The notes beneath the pieces were generated by a model. The model had not been told where the DNA came from. It searched no databases and saw only the letters and a program-made list of their open reading frames with translations. Positions 62,901 through 64,000 of a stretch of 64,000 nucleotides of DNA are shown piece by piece; position 1 is the stretch's first letter, and each line of letters opens with the position of its first letter. The DNA comes from Ifrita kowaldi (Eukaryota; Chordata; Aves; Passeriformes; Cinclosomatidae). Location of the stretch: assembly GCA_013398055.1 (NCBI GenBank), contig VZRS01004061.1:1-64000 (forward strand). Reading direction: 5' to 3'. The position numbers were made by a program, and so were the translations under genes.

Positions 62901-64000
62901 GCTTTTTTCCTTACTCCTCTCCTGCAGAGTACCCTGGAGTAGGGCATTAGCCACAACACCTGAAGGGAGAAATTGGTCAGTGGAATTTAAGTCTATAAAG
63001 GGAAACCTATAAATCACAGAGGTTCCCTTATTTCCCTCCCTTCATGCTTACTTTTGCAGAACATGACAAACCATGTTATCTTTAAAACCTCCTTTGCCCT
63101 CTGTCCAGTTTGGCTGAAAGTGATCTTTTGGTGATACCTCAGCTGTTTATACAAATTAAAGGAAATCAGTCTAAAAAGAGTGCAAAAGACTTAAAAAAGG
63201 ACAGAACATGAAGGAAAAACAAGACGATGAATGATAGGTATTTACTTTGATCACATTTACTTTGGAACTAGAGGAGTTACTCAGTTAACACTGGTGGTGA
63301 GTCCAGTGTAACACCAGCTGTACAGCAGCTCTTTTTAGGGCTACAGGGACTGGATAACAAGTGAGTATCCTTCACTGCCAGAAATGTTCCAGGAGATGCA
63401 TATAAGTCCAAACAGAAAAACCCAGAATTTGCTTTAAATATTTTAAAAAAACATGCTGACTCTGAGTTTTCTTCTGTTCATAAATTATGTACAGATACAC
63501 AAATACAAAAAAAGAAAAGTAATGAAGAAAAAAGGCCAAATATTTTAAATTGCTTCTCCTATTAATAGCACATCCTGTTTTCCATTTTGGCAACACTTGT
63601 TTCTCCAACTATTCTGCTTACCCAGCTGTAGGTTGTTAAGATTGTATCTTGCAGCTATTATGTCTCGGAGGAAATGCTTGGGTAGGCAATTTAGATGGAT
63701 TTTATTTTCCTATTTAGTATGGGAAGGTTTTGTGGCTTTCAAAAACAAGTAAGACCATTTCCAGTCACAGAGAGATGCATCAAACCTGTAAAAACAGTAG
63801 TTTCATAGAACAGCCCTTCACATGCCTTTAAGTACAACAGAGCATTTCACATGTGTGTTTACACAACATGCTCCTGAGATCACTTCACTTTGAAGCACAC
63901 TGAATTTGAGGCATCTGTGCCCACATGCAGCTTACCTCACTGTCAGTCAAATTACACTGCAAGCAGTGCATTAATGACCAAAACACTTCTGTTATGTGCC
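59998..64000 (-). other. TBC1D1 upstream intronic sequence (runs off the window)
   Basis: 4.0 kb. I found no exon of TBC1D1 here. The next exon, expected to encode a segment like RRHSWRQQIFLRVATPQ in mammals, must lie beyond 64000. Confidence 0.7.
61523..61540 (-). promoter_or_regulatory. CTCF-like motif
   Basis: The minus strand reads GAGCACCAGGGGGCAGCG, which matches 11 of 12 positions of the CTCF core plus the G-rich flank. A few 11/12 matches are expected by chance in 64 kb, so confidence is low. Confidence 0.3.

Overview
This window is vertebrate nuclear DNA, almost certainly from a bird and probably a songbird. It contains several 3' ends of CR1 LINEs with the avian end motif, and an LTR starting TGATACTGTTGTGGTTTAAC, which I recall from passerine endogenous retroviruses. 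The only protein-coding gene I can support is the 3' part of TBC1D1, on the minus strand. Nine exons between 55389 and 34248 join without frame errors into 507 codons plus a TGA stop. They encode a calmodulin-binding-type helix region, the complete Rab-GAP (TBC) domain with both catalytic fingers, and the C-terminal coiled coil. The N-terminal PTB domains and earlier exons lie beyond 64000.

Layout: 1-32640 is gene-free DNA downstream of TBC1D1, holding CR1 fragments, three copies of a 275-bp LTR, one other LTR, a 149-nt polypurine tract, a small CpG-rich island and a perfect CRE palindrome. About 32650-34247 is the likely TBC1D1 3'UTR. 34248-55389 holds the nine exons and their introns, with a fourth CR1 in antisense at about 44.3-45.25 kb. 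55390-64000 is upstream intron and holds one strong candidate cassette exon at 59950-59997.

The most interesting structure is at 1231-5429. Two single N bases (3202 and 4921) bracket a contig of 1718 bases whose first 1.5 kb repeats 1231-2735. In the first copy a 275-bp LTR is a solo LTR flanked on both sides by the 6-bp target duplication CTAAAA. In the second copy the same LTR, with the same host flank on one side, is joined on the other side to a polypurine tract and retroviral internal sequence. The simplest reading is that the assembly placed two alleles of one locus end to end: a solo-LTR allele and a provirus-bearing allele of a recent endogenous retrovirus. A third, older LTR of the family at 17973-18247 is also exactly 275 bp and has its own 6-bp duplication, AAACGT.

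I found no bacterial-type system, tRNA, rRNA or CRISPR. Most long open frames outside TBC1D1 are explained by repeats or chance.
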